NCBI GenBank assembly: GCA_019509685.1
Contig: JAEKLU010000043.1
Span: forward strand, 9,350-15,997
DNA: 6,648 nucleotides
From: Mesorhizobium sp.
GTDB lineage: Bacteria; Pseudomonadota; Alphaproteobacteria; Rhizobiales; Rhizobiaceae
Direction: 5' to 3'
In this document: in pieces, positions 6,456 to 6,648 of the stretch
How positions within the stretch are numbered: the stretch's first letter is position 1
Layout of the letters: each line of letters opens with the position of its first letter
Translations under genes and position numbers: made by a program
The notes under the pieces: model-generated
Told to the model about the DNA's origin: nothing
Seen by the model: the letters and a program-made list of their open reading frames with translations, nothing else
Databases searched by the model: none

Positions 6456-6548
6456 GGTTTTAAGCCCTCACAGAAATCGGTAGCCAATGCTGCACGGAAA
6501 CCGAGGCGGCACGCCAACGAAAAAATGTGATGGTTACAAGGTAGGCAA

Positions 6549-6578
6549 ATTATAGCCACCGCTGGCGCCGCCCGTCAT
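6549..6578 (-). promoter_or_regulatory. Candidate promoter of the dehydratase gene
   Basis: On the minus strand a perfect TATAAT lies at 6554-6549. Eighteen bases upstream is ATGACG (6578-6573), matching four of six -35 consensus bases. Transcription would start near 6542 and give an untranslated leader of about 86 bases before the ATG at 6455. The -35 lies within or at the edge of the adjoining repeat element. I see no further gene or clear structured element between 6456 and 6548. Confidence 0.5.
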
Positions 6579-6648
6579 CTGGCTGCCGCCATCTTCTTCC
6601 CGTGAACGGGGAGACGGGGCTGTCATCGGCGATTTCGCCAATCGCCAG
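6567..6648. repeat. Rhizobial-type intergenic repeat with hairpins (runs off the window)
   Basis: The last roughly 80 bases are non-coding and hairpin-rich. One stem pairs 6595-6602 with 6607-6614 (eight pairs, one of them G-T, TGAA loop), of the form TCTTCCCG...CGGGGAGA. A second pairs GGCGAT (6628-6633) with ATCGCC (6641-6646) around a 7-base loop; an alternative fold uses GGCGA/TCGCC at 6628-6639. The order (CATCTGGCTGCCGCCATCTTC, then CCCGTGAACGGGGAGA, then a GGCGATTTCGCC block) resembles a repeated intergenic element I recall from Mesorhizobium and related genomes (RIME-like). Copy number cannot be judged from this single window. The left boundary is approximate. Confidence 0.55.

Noticed and set aside
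4233..6530. A 765-codon open frame on the plus strand across the permease and antisense to the dehydratase
   Set aside because: It overlaps two well-supported genes, its translation is low-complexity Arg/Gly/Ala/His-rich, and it has no recognisable domain. Long shadow frames are expected opposite and alongside GC-rich genes.

Overview
The window is GC-rich with strongly GC-biased third codon positions. It encodes proteins typical of rhizobial alphaproteobacteria, and its right edge carries what looks like a common rhizobial intergenic repeat. A Mesorhizobium-like (Phyllobacteriaceae) chromosome is the best guess. That assignment rests on recalled family resemblance, not on a database search.

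Layout from left to right: (1) the C-terminal end of an unrecognised gene on the plus strand (2-205), convergent with (2) a minus-strand two-gene operon, a CYTH-domain triphosphate-binding enzyme (1144-1617) followed by a CHAD-domain polyphosphate-binding protein (215-1147), joined by a 4-base ATGA overlap; (3) a 90-base divergent intergenic region with a perfect 24-bp AT-rich palindrome (1676-1699), a likely operator; (4) a plus-strand four-gene operon: TetR regulator of the CecR/YbiH type (1708-2412), HlyD/YbhG-like periplasmic adaptor (2409-3362), ABC-2 type ATPase (3359-4279) and ABC-2 permease (4276-5412), every junction being an ATGA overlap; (5) a 68-base convergent gap with a possible imperfect hairpin; (6) a minus-strand PLP-dependent threonine/serine dehydratase without an ACT domain (5481-6455); (7) its upstream region with a TATAAT box and a hairpin-forming repeat that runs off the window.

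The central operon is the main system. The regulator probably binds the palindrome next to its own start codon and controls itself together with a drug-exporter-type ABC transporter (adaptor, ATPase, membrane subunit). It resembles the E. coli cecR-ybhGFSR locus, but has a single-domain ATPase and a single permease gene. The CYTH/CHAD pair, which in E. coli is fused in one protein (YgiF), is transcribed away from the same intergenic region, so the palindrome could influence both directions. The dehydratase appears metabolically unrelated. I saw no CRISPR array, RNA gene, insertion sequence or clearly novel system; the most noteworthy points are the operator architecture, the compact exporter and the repeat-associated promoter.
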